The translations under genes and the position numbers were made by a program. The notes beneath the pieces are model-generated. The model was not told where the DNA came from, did not search any database, and was given only the letters and a program-made list of their open reading frames with translations. A stretch of 64,000 nucleotides of DNA from CAVXXD01 sp963765625. GTDB taxonomy: Bacteria > Actinomycetota > Geothermincolia > Geothermincolales > Geothermincolaceae. Location of the stretch: contig CAVXXD010000012.1 in assembly GCA_963765625.1 (NCBI GenBank), positions 418,085-482,084 on the forward strand, in the 5' to 3' direction. This document shows, in pieces, positions 55,064-63,070 of this stretch (positions are counted from its first letter, which is position 1; the number at the start of each line of letters is the position of its first letter).

Positions 55064-55285
55064 ATGTTGGTACCAGCGATCATAGGCTCAGTCATTCTTG
55101 TGGCGTGCGTCGCCTACGTCTTCTATCGCAAGTTCGCGATCACTAGGCAGCAGATAGAGTTCGAGGCGCCGCAAGACGGCGTCGCGGCCATCTATCTGGA
55201 CATACGCGAAGACACAGTGCGCGGCCTCCATATCCTTCACAAAGACGGCACGGTCAGCGAGGTACGCGACCTTCGCGCTGCCTAG
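55064..55285 (+). CDS. Small single-span membrane protein
   Basis: 73 residues from ATG 55,064 with GGAGGGG 4 nt before. One N-terminal helix (VPAIIGSVILVACVAYVFY) is followed by a short soluble strand-rich part (GVAAIYLDIREDTVRGLHIL, KDGTVSEV). Family unknown. It sits just after the tandem repeats, upstream of tadA. Confidence 0.6.
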   Translation: MLVPAIIGSVILVACVAYVFYRKFAITRQQIEFEAPQDGVAAIYLDIREDTVRGLHILHKDGTVSEVRDLRAA

Positions 55286-55286
55286 C

Positions 55287-55320
55287 GCACGCCGGGCGTC
55301 CGTGCCGGTGCCCGGCGTGC
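55287..55320 (+). terminator. Perfect GC hairpin, possible terminator
   Basis: GCACGCCGGGC (55,287-55,297) pairs with GCCCGGCGTGC (55,310-55,320). No T-run follows, so it may be a transcript-end stabiliser or attenuator rather than a classic terminator. Confidence 0.4.
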
Positions 55321-55348
55321 CCCCTTGCTCTGCCTGTATCATGAGGAC

Positions 55349-55825
55349 ATGGAGACTGCCCAGAGTGAAGACCATCGCCTCATGGCCCTTGCCCTAGAAG
55401 AAGCACGCCTGGCCGCCAGCCAAGGTGAAGTGCCGGTGGGCGCCGTGCTGGTGGTGGGAGGAGAGGTGATCGCCTCCCGAGGCAACGAACGCGAGCGCCG
55501 TCACGACCCCACGGCCCACGCCGAGATGCTCGTACTGCGCGACGCGGCAGGTCTGGTGGGCGGGTGGCGCCTCCGCGAGGCTACCCTCTACGTCACACTT
55601 GAGCCTTGCGCCATGTGCGCCGGGGCCATCGTTCTCGCACGCATAGCCCGGCTGGTGTACGGCGCCGACGATCCCAAGGCCGGAGCGGCAGGCAGCATCT
55701 TCAACATCACCGACCATGCGGCGCTGAACCACCGCCCCCAGGTGACGGCGGGCGTGATGTCTGCAGAGGCCTCGCAGCTGCTTCGCGAGTTCTTCGCCGA
55801 GCGCAGAGAGCGCGACCTGCTGTGA
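55349..55825 (+). CDS. tadA: tRNA-specific adenosine deaminase TadA
   Basis: 158 residues of the cytidine/deoxycytidylate deaminase fold. Zinc ligands and proton shuttle are in place: H57-A-E59 (PTAHAEMLVL) and P86-C87-x2-C90 (LEPCAMCAGAI). It converts A34 to inosine in tRNA-Arg(ACG), which is encoded at 48,970. I prefer the ATG at 55,349 (GAGG close before) over 55,325. Its stop overlaps the CDF gene start by 4 bp (GTGA), so the two are coupled. Confidence 0.93.
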   Translation: METAQSEDHRLMALALEEARLAASQGEVPVGAVLVVGGEVIASRGNERERRHDPTAHAEMLVLRDAAGLVGGWRLREATLYVTLEPCAMCAGAIVLARIARLVYGADDPKAGAAGSIFNITDHAALNHRPQVTAGVMSAEASQLLREFFAERRERDLL

Positions 55826-56829
55826 GCACCCGCCGCGACAGCGCCGGAGGCGGCGCGGCAGTCGACTGCGGTGCGGACTGTAGCCCCGGGGCCACGCCCG
55901 ACCGGCGCCTCATGGTCAGCCTTGTACTCAACCTGCTCATCACCCTGGCGCAGGTGGTCGGCGGGCTGGTCGCCAACAGCCTCGGGCTGCTCTCCGACGC
56001 CGCCCACAACCTCAGCGACGTGGTGGCTCTGGCCCTGAGCCTCTGGGCGGTCCGCCTCGGCCGGCGGGCCGCCACGCACCGCCACACCTTCGCCTACAAG
56101 CGCGCCGAGATCCTGGTGGCCCTGTTCAACTCGGCCGTGCTCATCGCCATCTCGGTGTTCATAATCGTCGAGGCCGTCCGGCGCCTGATCTCTCCCACCG
56201 CGGTGGATGGACTGTGGGTGATGGCCTTCGCCGCCGGCGGCCTGCTGATTAACGGCTTCGCTGCCCTGCTTCTGCGCTCACACGGGCACGACCTCAATCT
56301 GCGGAGCGCCTTCTTGCACCTGGTGGGTGACGCCTTCACCAGCCTGGGAGTCATGGCGAGCGGCCTCGTCGTCTACCTGTGGGGCTGGAACTACGCCGAC
56401 GCCATCGTCTCCATACTGGTGTCGCTCTGGATAGGGCGCGAAGCGTTCGCCATCGTGAAGAGCACCGTCAACGTGCTCATGGAGGGCACCCCAGAGGGGG
56501 TGGAGTATGGCGCGGTGGAGAAAGCCGTCACGGCAGTGCCTGGGGTCATGGGCCTGCACGACCTGCACATCTGGTCGCTCTCCTCGAGCGACCTGGCCCT
56601 CTCGGCGCACGTGGAGGTGGACGACGCCACGGTCTCTGAACACACCGCTTTGTTGGCCGCGGTCAAGGAGCTTCTGGCCCACGAGTTCGGCATAGGCCAC
56701 GCCACTCTCGAACTGGAGACCGAAGACGGCGAGTGCGCCGGCAGCACCTGCGCAGCGCCACCCAAGAAGCTGGGCGGCGGTCGCAAGAGCTCAGGCTGCG
56801 GGCACAGCCACGCCGGGCACCAGCACTAG
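55822..56829 (+). CDS. Cation diffusion facilitator (CzcD-like zinc transporter)
   Basis: 335 residues from a GTG at 55,822 overlapping the tadA stop. Six helices carry the CDF signatures: helix 2 SLGLLSDAAHNLSDVVAL, with H62 and D66 as metal ligands, and helix 5 FLHLVGDAFTSLGVMAS with the HxxxD pair typical of Zn2+ selectivity. The cytoplasmic C-terminal domain contains GVMGLHDLHIWSLSSSDLAL and SAHVEVDD. A metal-rich tail ends SSGCGHSHAGHQH. It exports zinc, perhaps cobalt or cadmium, in exchange for H+. Confidence 0.92.
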   Translation: MSTRRDSAGGGAAVDCGADCSPGATPDRRLMVSLVLNLLITLAQVVGGLVANSLGLLSDAAHNLSDVVALALSLWAVRLGRRAATHRHTFAYKRAEILVALFNSAVLIAISVFIIVEAVRRLISPTAVDGLWVMAFAAGGLLINGFAALLLRSHGHDLNLRSAFLHLVGDAFTSLGVMASGLVVYLWGWNYADAIVSILVSLWIGREAFAIVKSTVNVLMEGTPEGVEYGAVEKAVTAVPGVMGLHDLHIWSLSSSDLALSAHVEVDDATVSEHTALLAAVKELLAHEFGIGHATLELETEDGECAGSTCAAPPKKLGGGRKSSGCGHSHAGHQH

Positions 56830-56855
56830 GGGCGGCGGCGCGCGACTTCTTCACG

Positions 56856-57242
56856 CTACAGCGTGGTGGCTACCTCGGGGAAGGCCCGCAAGATCTGCTC
56901 GTCGAACGTCACCAGTCTGCACCCGAGTCTCTTGGCCAACGCGACGTATTCACAGTCGTAAGCTGAGCAACCGCTACTTTGGGCCAGACTGAGCACCGAA
57001 TGGGAGTCCACGTCGTATTCCGCGCCGCTCATAAAGGCTTCGGCCTCACCTTGGATACGGAGAGCTTGGTCGAGAGTCATGTCACCGCGTCGTACGTACA
57101 TGGCCAGAGCGTTACGAAATTCGCTACGCCACAGCACCGGTGCCGACCACTCCGGGTCGCTCTTCAGCAATGAGTCAGCAGCAGCGGTGTGTTCCCCTGG
57201 ACGATAGAAGCAGATGAGGACGTTCGCGTCGACGGCTATCAC
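56856..57242 (-). CDS. vapC: PIN-domain toxin VapC
   Basis: 128 residues, normal VapC length. PIN acidic residues: D5 in MIAVDANVLICFY, the Glu in LWRSEFRNALAMY, and the Asp pair in SAYDCEYVALAKRLGC and LVTFDEQIL. VapC toxins are Mg2+-dependent RNases cutting tRNA or rRNA. The ATG overlaps the antitoxin stop by 4 bp (ATGA), the usual operon layout. Confidence 0.9.
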   Translation of the reverse strand: MIAVDANVLICFYRPGEHTAAADSLLKSDPEWSAPVLWRSEFRNALAMYVRRGDMTLDQALRIQGEAEAFMSGAEYDVDSHSVLSLAQSSGCSAYDCEYVALAKRLGCRLVTFDEQILRAFPEVATTL

Positions 57243-57484
57243 AAGCGCCCCTCGCGCTTGAAATCGTCGATCTCTGAGTCGCTGAACACTCTGCCGGCGA
57301 ACTCCTCCCTTAGCCGCCTCGCCCGCTCCAGCCGCTCGGCGACGCTAACGGTGGGGGGCCTAAGTACGCTCTCAAGGCACACGATCGCCTCACCATTGAG
57401 ACTCCGCCGATGAAGAGACGCCGCCGCCTTGAGCCTTTCGTAGAGATCATCGGGGATGTTCTTGAGCGTAAGAGTGGTAGGCAT
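57239..57484 (-). CDS. vapB: FitA-like ribbon-helix-helix antitoxin VapB
   Basis: 81 residues from ATG 57,484 with GGAGGG 4 nt upstream. The ribbon-helix-helix fold reads MPTTLTLKNIPDDLYERLKA and HRRSLNGEAIVCLESVL, followed by a C-terminal toxin-binding tail (FAGRVFSDSEIDDFKREGRL). It should bind its own promoter and block the VapC active site. Confidence 0.85.
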   Translation of the reverse strand: MPTTLTLKNIPDDLYERLKAAASLHRRSLNGEAIVCLESVLRPPTVSVAERLERARRLREEFAGRVFSDSEIDDFKREGRL

Positions 57485-57494
57485 GAATCCCTCC

Positions 57495-57518
57495 AACCAT
57501 ATTGCCACCATTATGGTT
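57495..57518 (-). promoter_or_regulatory. VapBC operator palindrome
   Basis: AACCATA (57,495-57,501) and TATGGTT (57,512-57,518) form a perfect 7-bp inverted repeat with a 10-bp spacer, just upstream of the antitoxin ribosome site. Such repeats are typical operators of ribbon-helix-helix antitoxins. Confidence 0.55.
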
Positions 57519-57761
57519 GCAGGATACTCCCTTGGACGACAGACCGCTACCTCTGCGCTGATCATGACCTCCCCCTTGAAGATTCGGCGAGACCGGATGG
57601 GAGAGTACTTGCCTTGGGGTCACTCGAGACTCGAGACTTTGGTCGCAGCTGGATCGTCATAAGAGGCGCCCTCCTTGTGCTGTCAGGGTGCGGACGCATC
57701 GGCTACAATCCCTTTGCACTGGGCGAGATTTCGGGAAAGGCTCGCCCGGCGCAAATAACCC

Positions 57762-57848
57762 GGAGAGGTGGCAGAGCGGTTGAATGCGGCGGTCTCGAAA
57801 ACCGTTGTGCTCGCAAGAGTACCGGGGGTTCGAATCCCCCCCTCTCCG
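57762..57848 (+). tRNA. tRNA-Ser(CGA)
   Basis: 87 nt, class II. Acceptor GGAGAGG pairs CCTCTCC, anticodon loop TCTCGAAAA (CGA), long variable arm, T-arm GGGGGTTCGAATCCCCC, discriminator G, CCA not encoded. A terminator follows. Confidence 0.95.
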
Positions 57849-57876
57849 TAGGATTGCAGGTAGTTCTTGCAGCTGT

Positions 57877-57902
57877 AACCCGGTCAGTCAGACCGGGTTT
57901 TT
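57877..57902 (+). terminator. Terminator of tRNA-Ser(CGA)
   Basis: AACCCGGTC (57,877-57,885) pairs with GACCGGGTT (57,891-57,899), loop AGTCA, followed by a T-run. Confidence 0.85.
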
Positions 57903-58064
57903 GCGTCTTTGGGGCGAGTTCGGTGGCAAGTGGGTGGCAAACGCATGGACACTCACGCCAACTAGACGCAAAGACCAACACCCAGACACTCAAGTGGGAT
58001 ACGGGTGCAGTCGATGAACCGCCCCGGGTTTGATGGAGGCTCCAACTCTTGAGAGGATTGGAGC

Positions 58065-58385
58065 ATGGACAGACACACGAGGTATCCAGCTGAGGTAAAG
58101 GAGCGGGCCGTCCGCATGGTGTTTGAGCACCAGGACGAGTACGCCTCCCAGTGGCAAGCGATCTCCTCCATCGCGACCAAGCTCGGTATGACCCCGGAGT
58201 CACTTCGCAAGTGGGTGCGTCGGGTCGAGATCGATGCCGGCGAACGCCCGGGGCTCACCACCACGGAACGCCAGCGCATGAAGGAACTCGAGAAGGAGAA
58301 TAAGGAGCTCCGGCGCGCGAATGAGATCCTCAAGGCAGCGGCCGCTTTCTTCGGGGCGGAGCTCGACCGCCAGCCGAAGAGATGA
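58065..58385 (+). CDS. IS3-family transposase OrfA
   Basis: 106 residues: helix-turn-helix of the IS3/IS911 type (YPAEVKERAVRMVFEH, SIATKLGMTPESLRKWVRR) and a leucine-zipper-like helix (MKELEKENKELRRANEILKA). It binds the IS ends. Its stop overlaps the OrfB ATG (ATGA); no obvious slippery run of A bases is visible. Confidence 0.92.
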   Translation: MDRHTRYPAEVKERAVRMVFEHQDEYASQWQAISSIATKLGMTPESLRKWVRRVEIDAGERPGLTTTERQRMKELEKENKELRRANEILKAAAAFFGAELDRQPKR

Positions 58386-59293
58386 CGAGGTTCATCGATG
58401 AGCGCAGGGGCCAGTTCGGGGTCGAGCCGATGTGCAGACTATTGCCCATCGCCCCTTCCACCTATTACGCGGCCAAGTCTAGGCCGCCTTCGGCCCGCGC
58501 TCAGAGAGACCGGGTGCTCACCGAGGAGATACGGCGGGTCCATGCATCGAACTACGACGTCTATGGAGTCCGTAAGGTCTGGCGGCAGCTCGCGCGCGAA
58601 GGTCACCCAGCGGCTCGCTGCACTGTAGAGCGACTGATGCGTGACGCCGGCCTTAAAGGCGCCGTGCGTGGCAAAGCCTGGAGGACCACGAGACCCGATG
58701 CCTCAGCCGCTAGACCGGCCGACCTCGTGGACCGGCAGTTCAGCGTCAGCGCGCCGAATAGGCTCTGGGTGGCAGACCTCACCTACGTGCGCACCTGGTC
58801 GGGCTTCGTCTACGCGGCTTTTGTCATCGATGCCTACTCCCGCATGATCCTCGGCTGGCAGACCTCGACCTCACTGCGCGCCGATCTCGCCCTCGATGCC
58901 CTGGAGATGGCGCTCTGGAGGAGGCAGAAACAGGACATCACCGGGCTGGTGCACCACTCTGATCGTGGCGTGCAATACCTCTCCATACGCTATACCGAGC
59001 GCCTTGCAGAAGCTGGAGCCGTGACCTCGGTCGGTTCCCGAGGCGACGCCTACGACAATGCTCTCGCTGAGACGATCAACGGTCTCTACAAGACAGAACT
59101 CATCAGAAAGCGAGGCCCCTGGAGGCATCTAGACGACGTGGAGTACGCGACTCTGGAGTGGGTCGACTGGTTCAACCACCGGCGGCTCTTCGAGACGATC
59201 GGCAATATACCGCCGGCAGAGAAAGAGCAGTTGTTCTACAGTGAGCAGGTCTTGGCTGAAGGGGCCGGACTCAAACAAATGAGTCTCCACTGA
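58382..59293 (+). CDS. IS3-family transposase OrfB (DDE integrase)
   Basis: 303 residues. HTH_21-like segment (VLTEEIRRVHASNYDVYGVR) followed by the rve integrase core: first Asp in LWVADLTYVRTW, second in LVHHSDRGVQYLS, Glu in DNALAETINGLYKTEL. The intact catalytic triad and ends suggest the element can move. Confidence 0.93.
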   Translation: MTRFIDERRGQFGVEPMCRLLPIAPSTYYAAKSRPPSARAQRDRVLTEEIRRVHASNYDVYGVRKVWRQLAREGHPAARCTVERLMRDAGLKGAVRGKAWRTTRPDASAARPADLVDRQFSVSAPNRLWVADLTYVRTWSGFVYAAFVIDAYSRMILGWQTSTSLRADLALDALEMALWRRQKQDITGLVHHSDRGVQYLSIRYTERLAEAGAVTSVGSRGDAYDNALAETINGLYKTELIRKRGPWRHLDDVEYATLEWVDWFNHRRLFETIGNIPPAEKEQLFYSEQVLAEGAGLKQMSLH

Positions 59294-59325
59294 AGCCGGG
59301 GCGGTTCAGCCCAACGTGCCATCCG

Positions 59326-59646
59326 TCAATGAAGCTCTACGCCTGGTGCGATTGACACGTAAGGCGGGACCTTGTCTAAGTCGAATCCAAGAGACGGATG
59401 TGGCCGATCTTCGGCAGCTATCGGCTGCCACACTCGCTTTTCGACCCCTCTGAACACAGCGGTTCCGGGAAGCGCCCTGGTGACCGCAGCGGCTCTCATG
59501 ACGGGAGTCGCTTCTGACGATTCTTGGAAAGCGACACTGCTGGACACTCCAACTCGACGCTTGCGTTGCCACGCGAGGGACAGAATGGTGATGGCGGTCC
59601 CTACTAGGGTGGCAGCCAAGCTAACAAGTCCTATGACGAGATCCAA
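59326..59646 (-). CDS. Small membrane-anchored hypothetical protein
   Basis: Up to 106 residues from a TTG at 59,646 after a G-rich run. One N-terminal helix (LVIGLVSLAATLVGTAITIL) is followed by a basic patch (WQRKRRVG) and a soluble tail. No family recognised. Its end lies 18 bp from the IS3 element, so the gene could be truncated. Confidence 0.4.
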   Translation of the reverse strand: MDLVIGLVSLAATLVGTAITILSLAWQRKRRVGVSSSVAFQESSEATPVMRAAAVTRALPGTAVFRGVEKRVWQPIAAEDRPHPSLGFDLDKVPPYVSIAPGVELH

Positions 59647-59741
59647 CAGCCCCCCGGTCGTATTGTGTGCTAAGTGGTTGTCACTTGCGCGCCATGGCGG
59701 TTACGTTCTGACACAAGCCGTGGTTTGGCGCGGCTGCCGCT

Positions 59742-60377
59742 TCATGGAATCGTGTACCGATCCACCAGTTGGAAGGGATTCCCATCTCTGGTGGTAGCGA
59801 AATGGTAGGTCACGGTGCCCTGGCTGCGAACCTGAAGAAGTTCGAGCTTCATGCTTTCGTTCTCCATGCCCAGGAAGACGCGAGTCAACTCTAGAAGTGA
59901 ACTAATAGGCCACGCATTCGCTGATGCAACAACGGGGCTTGGTAAGTTGGCAAGCAGATACTCGCCTTGCTCCAGAGTAAGGGGAACTCTCAAATAGAAG
60001 GACAATACTCGGGACTCGTTCGCTGGAAGATTCAGTGGCAAGACGATATCGCCCCCGCGTCCGTCGGATATCTCCCGAACGCCCTGGGCGCCGTCCTGAT
60101 CGTCGTCGACTACCACCTCCAACAGCGGCTGACTGCGTTCCGATCGATTCGTGAGAATCACCCTGCAAGGGATGCTCAAGTAATACGAGGCCCCATCCTT
60201 CCCGAGGAACACCGTTTCATTGGCCACTCCGTCGCGAGTGAGTATCATGGTGTCCGTATTCTGGATGTCCAATTGGCGTTGAGTCAGCGAGAGCGTCAAG
60301 CACGCCACAATGAGAGCTAGCACGCTAACGACATTGGCGAACGTGTTCGAACCCAGAACCTTCAGTCTTTTTGTCAA
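59742..60377 (-). CDS. Hypothetical membrane-anchored protein
   Basis: 211 residues from a possible TTG start at 60,377. An N-terminal helix (ANVVSVLALIVACLTLSL) is followed by an extracytoplasmic or cytosolic beta-rich domain (SYYLSIPCRVILTNRSERSQ, VLSFYLRVPLTLEQGEYLLA). The arrangement recalls small membrane-tethered sensor-like proteins, but I cannot assign it. Confidence 0.5.
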   Translation of the reverse strand: MTKRLKVLGSNTFANVVSVLALIVACLTLSLTQRQLDIQNTDTMILTRDGVANETVFLGKDGASYYLSIPCRVILTNRSERSQPLLEVVVDDDQDGAQGVREISDGRGGDIVLPLNLPANESRVLSFYLRVPLTLEQGEYLLANLPSPVVASANAWPISSLLELTRVFLGMENESMKLELLQVRSQGTVTYHFATTRDGNPFQLVDRYTIP

Positions 60378-60435
60378 GGCCTCGCTCCTAGTCAGCGCTG
60401 TCTCGGGTGAAGCTCAGGGGTTGTGAGTACGCCTG

Positions 60436-60963
60436 TCAGTCTCGCTCCGGGTTATGGTCAGTCCCCGAGCAATCGGACTTGACCGTGCGGAGGTCGTAGT
60501 CTGCAAGCACGGCCTCCGGTGGCCGAGCTTCCGCACGCGCGGCCAAGTCCTCGAAGAAGACTTGGTACGCGTCCTCGGCGCGTCGGGCGTGAATATACGG
60601 GGCCATGATGCGCCAGGTCTGTATCACACGCTGCCCCATAAACGCGAGGACGGGGCGCTCGTCGACTATTCCCTCGGCGACAGAGAAGTCCGAGGTTATC
60701 GTTGAAATGCATCACCGGCCTCGCCCGTTTCTGGCGCTGTCAGGCAAAGTGGCCGATTCGGATAGCAGCTTCGGCATGTGTTCGAAGATGTAATCCTGGT
60801 GAGCCTTGAACTCGTCCCGGCGGAACTCCTCCATCAGCCCTGCCAAGACGCCGAGCTGCCGAGTGTTCTTCGCGTCCTTCAACTGACGAGGAATGACAAA
60901 CAGCGATACTGCAAGCGCAAGTGCGCCAATAGCAATCGGAATCAGATCGACAACCAGCTTCAT
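60436..60963 (-). CDS. DUF4760-like membrane protein, two frameshifts
   Basis: About 175 residues when frames are joined. The N-terminal helix (VVDLIPIAIGALALAVSLFV) is followed by KNTRQLGVLAGLMEEFRRDE, VMHFNDNLGLL (frame change), FMGQRVIQTWRIMAPYIHAR and EDAYQVFFEDLAAR. That order (helix, RxxQ, a motif near HFxxxLGLL, then W...P.I..RR) matches DUF4760-type proteins. Changes lie near 60,715 and 60,665. Confidence 0.5.
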
Positions 60964-60985
60964 CGCCCCCCAGGCTCCCTAGCCC

Positions 60986-61205
60986 CTACAACTCGTCCGG
61001 CAGCAGGTTCAACTCCGCCTTCGAGAAGACAGGCCCGTCCACGCACACATACTTGGGCCCGACGTTGCAGCGCCCGCAGATGCCTATCCCACACTTCATG
61101 CGCTTCTCTAGAGTGGTGTAGGTCTGCTCGGGGGTGAACCCAGCTTCTCGAAGCTCATCAGGGTGAACTTGATCATTATCGGTCGGCCGCAGAGGATGGC
61201 CTAAG
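60986..61205 (-). pseudogene. C-terminal fragment of a [2Fe-2S] flavoprotein (sulfhydrogenase gamma/AsrB-like)
   Basis: In two frames the DNA reads LCGRPIMIKFTLMSFEKLG, then FTPEQTYTTLEKRMKCGIGI, CGRCNVGPKYVCVDGP. This is the NAD(P)-site end and the [2Fe-2S] Cys cluster (C-x4-CGRC...C) of NAD(P)H-flavin oxidoreductase subunits such as sulfhydrogenase gamma. The 5' part is missing here. A matching earlier fragment lies at 61,908-62,150, with an unrelated gene between. Confidence 0.65.
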
Positions 61206-61876
61206 TTCGCCACTTGGCTTCCGCCCGTACTGCCACAGACCCACGGCCACTGTCGCCACCCCAGCGCACAAAGCCAGCAGGAGACCGGCCCCGGGATAGT
61301 TCTTGGTGCGTAACGACGCGGCCCATTCCGCAGCCGCCCGGTCAAGGCGTTAGTATTTGCTTGCATGATGCTGTTGACGGGTTCGCCGAGGTGGTCTCCG
61401 AAGGGCGCCTCAACGAGCCGACCCGTAAGCGCCGCCAACAGGACTGCTGATCCCACACACGCAAGAACCAGACCGTGAACCCGCCGAGAGAGCGACAATC
61501 TGGCCGGCGACAATGCCCTGGCCAGAACAGCCATGGCCGCAGCAAGAACCATGCAGATGGCTACAACCCCCGATGTCGTGGCCCAACCCGACTTGAGGTC
61601 GCCGCCCCCGAGGGTCGGCCCAAACCAGCTAGTCGATTCATGCACCCACGGCAGCAGGCTCGCACCGATTGTCACAGCCAGAGCGAGCAAGAGGGTAGCC
61701 CAGTCTGCGATGACAAGGTTGGCCCGCCTGACACGGGTGGCGGATGCCGCCGGGAGAGAAACAGTCGCGGCATCGTTCGATGAACCACCCGCTACGATTG
61801 CGAGAGCGCCGCACTCAGGGCAGAACCTCGCATCTTCAGGCGCAATCAGTCCACCACATCTCACGCAATACTTCAC
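61200..61876 (-). CDS. Zinc-ribbon membrane protein, one frameshift
   Basis: About 225 residues: an N-terminal zinc ribbon (YCVRCGGLIAPEDARFCPEC), a linker and four hydrophobic segments (WATLLLALAVTIGASLLPWV, AICMVLAAAMAVLARAL, LVLACVGSAVLLAAL and, after a frame change near 61,345, GLLLALCAGVATVAVGLWQY). The uncorrected frame runs on into the flavoprotein fragment and makes a false fusion. Actinobacterial zinc-ribbon membrane proteins of this kind have unknown roles. Confidence 0.55.
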
Positions 61877-61907
61877 GGATTAGCATCCTCCCACCGCAAT
61901 TAAACGG

Positions 61908-62150
61908 CTAGACCATCATTCTCGCGGAGCCGCTCCGACTATCATACAAGGTTCTTGACGGCCAATCGGACCACTCCCAGCCTTCGCAGTCCTTGTCTAT
62001 GGTGAGGGTGAGGTCTAGGTCCTTGCGCTTCTGCCAGTCGTCTATGTCGTACTGGTGGGTGAAGTTCTCGGGGGCCGTCGCGCCGTAGAGGATGCTCACG
62101 CCTGCGTAGTCGGCGCGGTGCTTCAGGGTGTATTCGATGGTGGCCTGGGA
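61908..62150 (-). pseudogene. Middle fragment of the same [2Fe-2S] flavoprotein
   Basis: The frame reads TIEYTLKHRADYAGVSILYG, then ATAPENFTHQYDIDDWQKRK and LDLTLTIDKDCEGWEW. This is the NAD(P)-binding region of sulfhydrogenase gamma/AsrB-type proteins (ILYGxRTPxD...W). It should be followed by about 30 residues and then the LCGRPIMIKF segment now at 61,200. The upstream FAD domain is absent too. Confidence 0.6.
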
Positions 62151-62213
62151 ACTCGTCTCAGAACGAAACCGTGGCCGCCTAGGCCGCCCCTAAGAAGGCT
62201 CGCTCGACTTGCC

Positions 62214-62670
62214 TCACTGGCCCTCGGTCGGCTGCTCCACCGTCCAGGTTGCTAGCAGATCGGGGTCTTGTATGGTCTCGCCGCTCATCTCAAGCACGTA
62301 TTCGCCGGGCTTGGCCGGACGTATAGCTCTCAGCATGGGGGGCATGTTCCAAGTCTCCCCCTCGTGGATGCCGCCAAGCGCTATCAGTATGCCGTCCTGG
62401 GAGGCAGACTCAATGACCCCGTGCAACTGCTGCCTGCTGGTGACCTCGCCAGCGCTGTCCACGTATGTGATACCGACCAAGATGTACTTGCCCACAAGCG
62501 ACGCTGCTACGTCGTCGTCCCAGCTCAGATCTTCTTTGCGTTGGTGCAGCCATCTCGCCTCCGATCTCGGGGACGGCCTCGCTGTTGCCAGTTCCTGCAC
62601 ACGCAACAAGCAGGAGCATCGTGGCTGCCGCAACCAGCGCCATCGCAAGTAGTCTGCCCATTGTATTCAC
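62214..62670 (-). CDS. Small lipoprotein, one frameshift, paralogue of the gene at 63,067
   Basis: About 152 residues. The lipobox signal reads LLAMALVAAATMLLLVAC. After a frame change near 62,535 the body is LSWDDDVAASLVGKYILVGI, then QQLHGVIESASQDGILIAL, EGETWNMPPMLRAIRPAKPG and DPDLLATWTVEQ. I prefer GTG 62,670 (AAGGGG 7 nt upstream). The unlipidated paralogue at 63,067-63,410 shares the core closely. Function unknown. Confidence 0.6.
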
Positions 62671-62827
62671 CGGCACGCCCCTTCCCTCGAATCCGCTCCC
62701 TGGTAGCAGCGCTTCAGTGACTTAGAGTCGGCCGAGAGCTTTTTCCACAGGGCCAACACCGACTCTAGCATCCTCGGGACCAAGTGCCGCTGCGCCTAAG
62801 CCTGCGATGACCTGTCATGCCCACATG

Positions 62828-63070
62828 TCAGGGGGCGGCTGGATACGAGCCGGGCATCACGACGGCCCCACACTGCTGGCACAGATAGCCGGCCGCGCGC
62901 TCGGGGGTGTCAAGGATGAGTTGCTTCTTTGGCCGGGGCTCTCCCGGCTTTTCCTGGCCGAGAAACCACAGGCTCTGCCAGGACCATCCGACCAACAGAC
63001 GACGTGCACCTGTGCCTTTGACCACGAAGTCGCCCGGCTCCATCTCCGATTGGCAGGTGGGACAGATCAT
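62828..63070 (-). CDS. Small zinc-ribbon protein (DUF6487-like)
   Basis: 80 residues: ICPTCQSEMEPGDFVVKGTG at the start, WSWQSLWFLGQEKPGEPRPK in the middle, and AGYLCQQCGAVVMPG at the end. The two CxxC knuckles flanking a Trp-rich centre fit DUF6487-type proteins. The ATG overlaps the previous stop (ATGA), so it is coupled to the 63,067 gene. Confidence 0.65.
   Translation of the reverse strand: MICPTCQSEMEPGDFVVKGTGARRLLVGWSWQSLWFLGQEKPGEPRPKKQLILDTPERAAGYLCQQCGAVVMPGSYPAAP

Larger units (their letters stand above)
58015..59308 (+). mobile_element. Complete IS3-family element
   Basis: 1,294 bp with imperfect terminal repeats: TGAACCGCCCCGG starts the left end and its complement ends the right, with 23 of 28 positions matching. 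It encloses two overlapping orfs. The flanks (CGA left, GCC right) show no 3-4 bp target duplication. It lies 165 bp after tRNA-Ser(CGA). Confidence 0.88.

Noticed and set aside
58360..58400. Programmed -1 frameshift between IS3 OrfA and OrfB
   Set aside because: No slippery heptamer is visible; OrfB has its own ATG overlapping the OrfA stop.
60986..61876. Natural fusion of a zinc-ribbon membrane protein with an Fe-S domain
   Set aside because: The joint depends on two frameshifts; corrected frames give two unrelated proteins, one of them a fragment.
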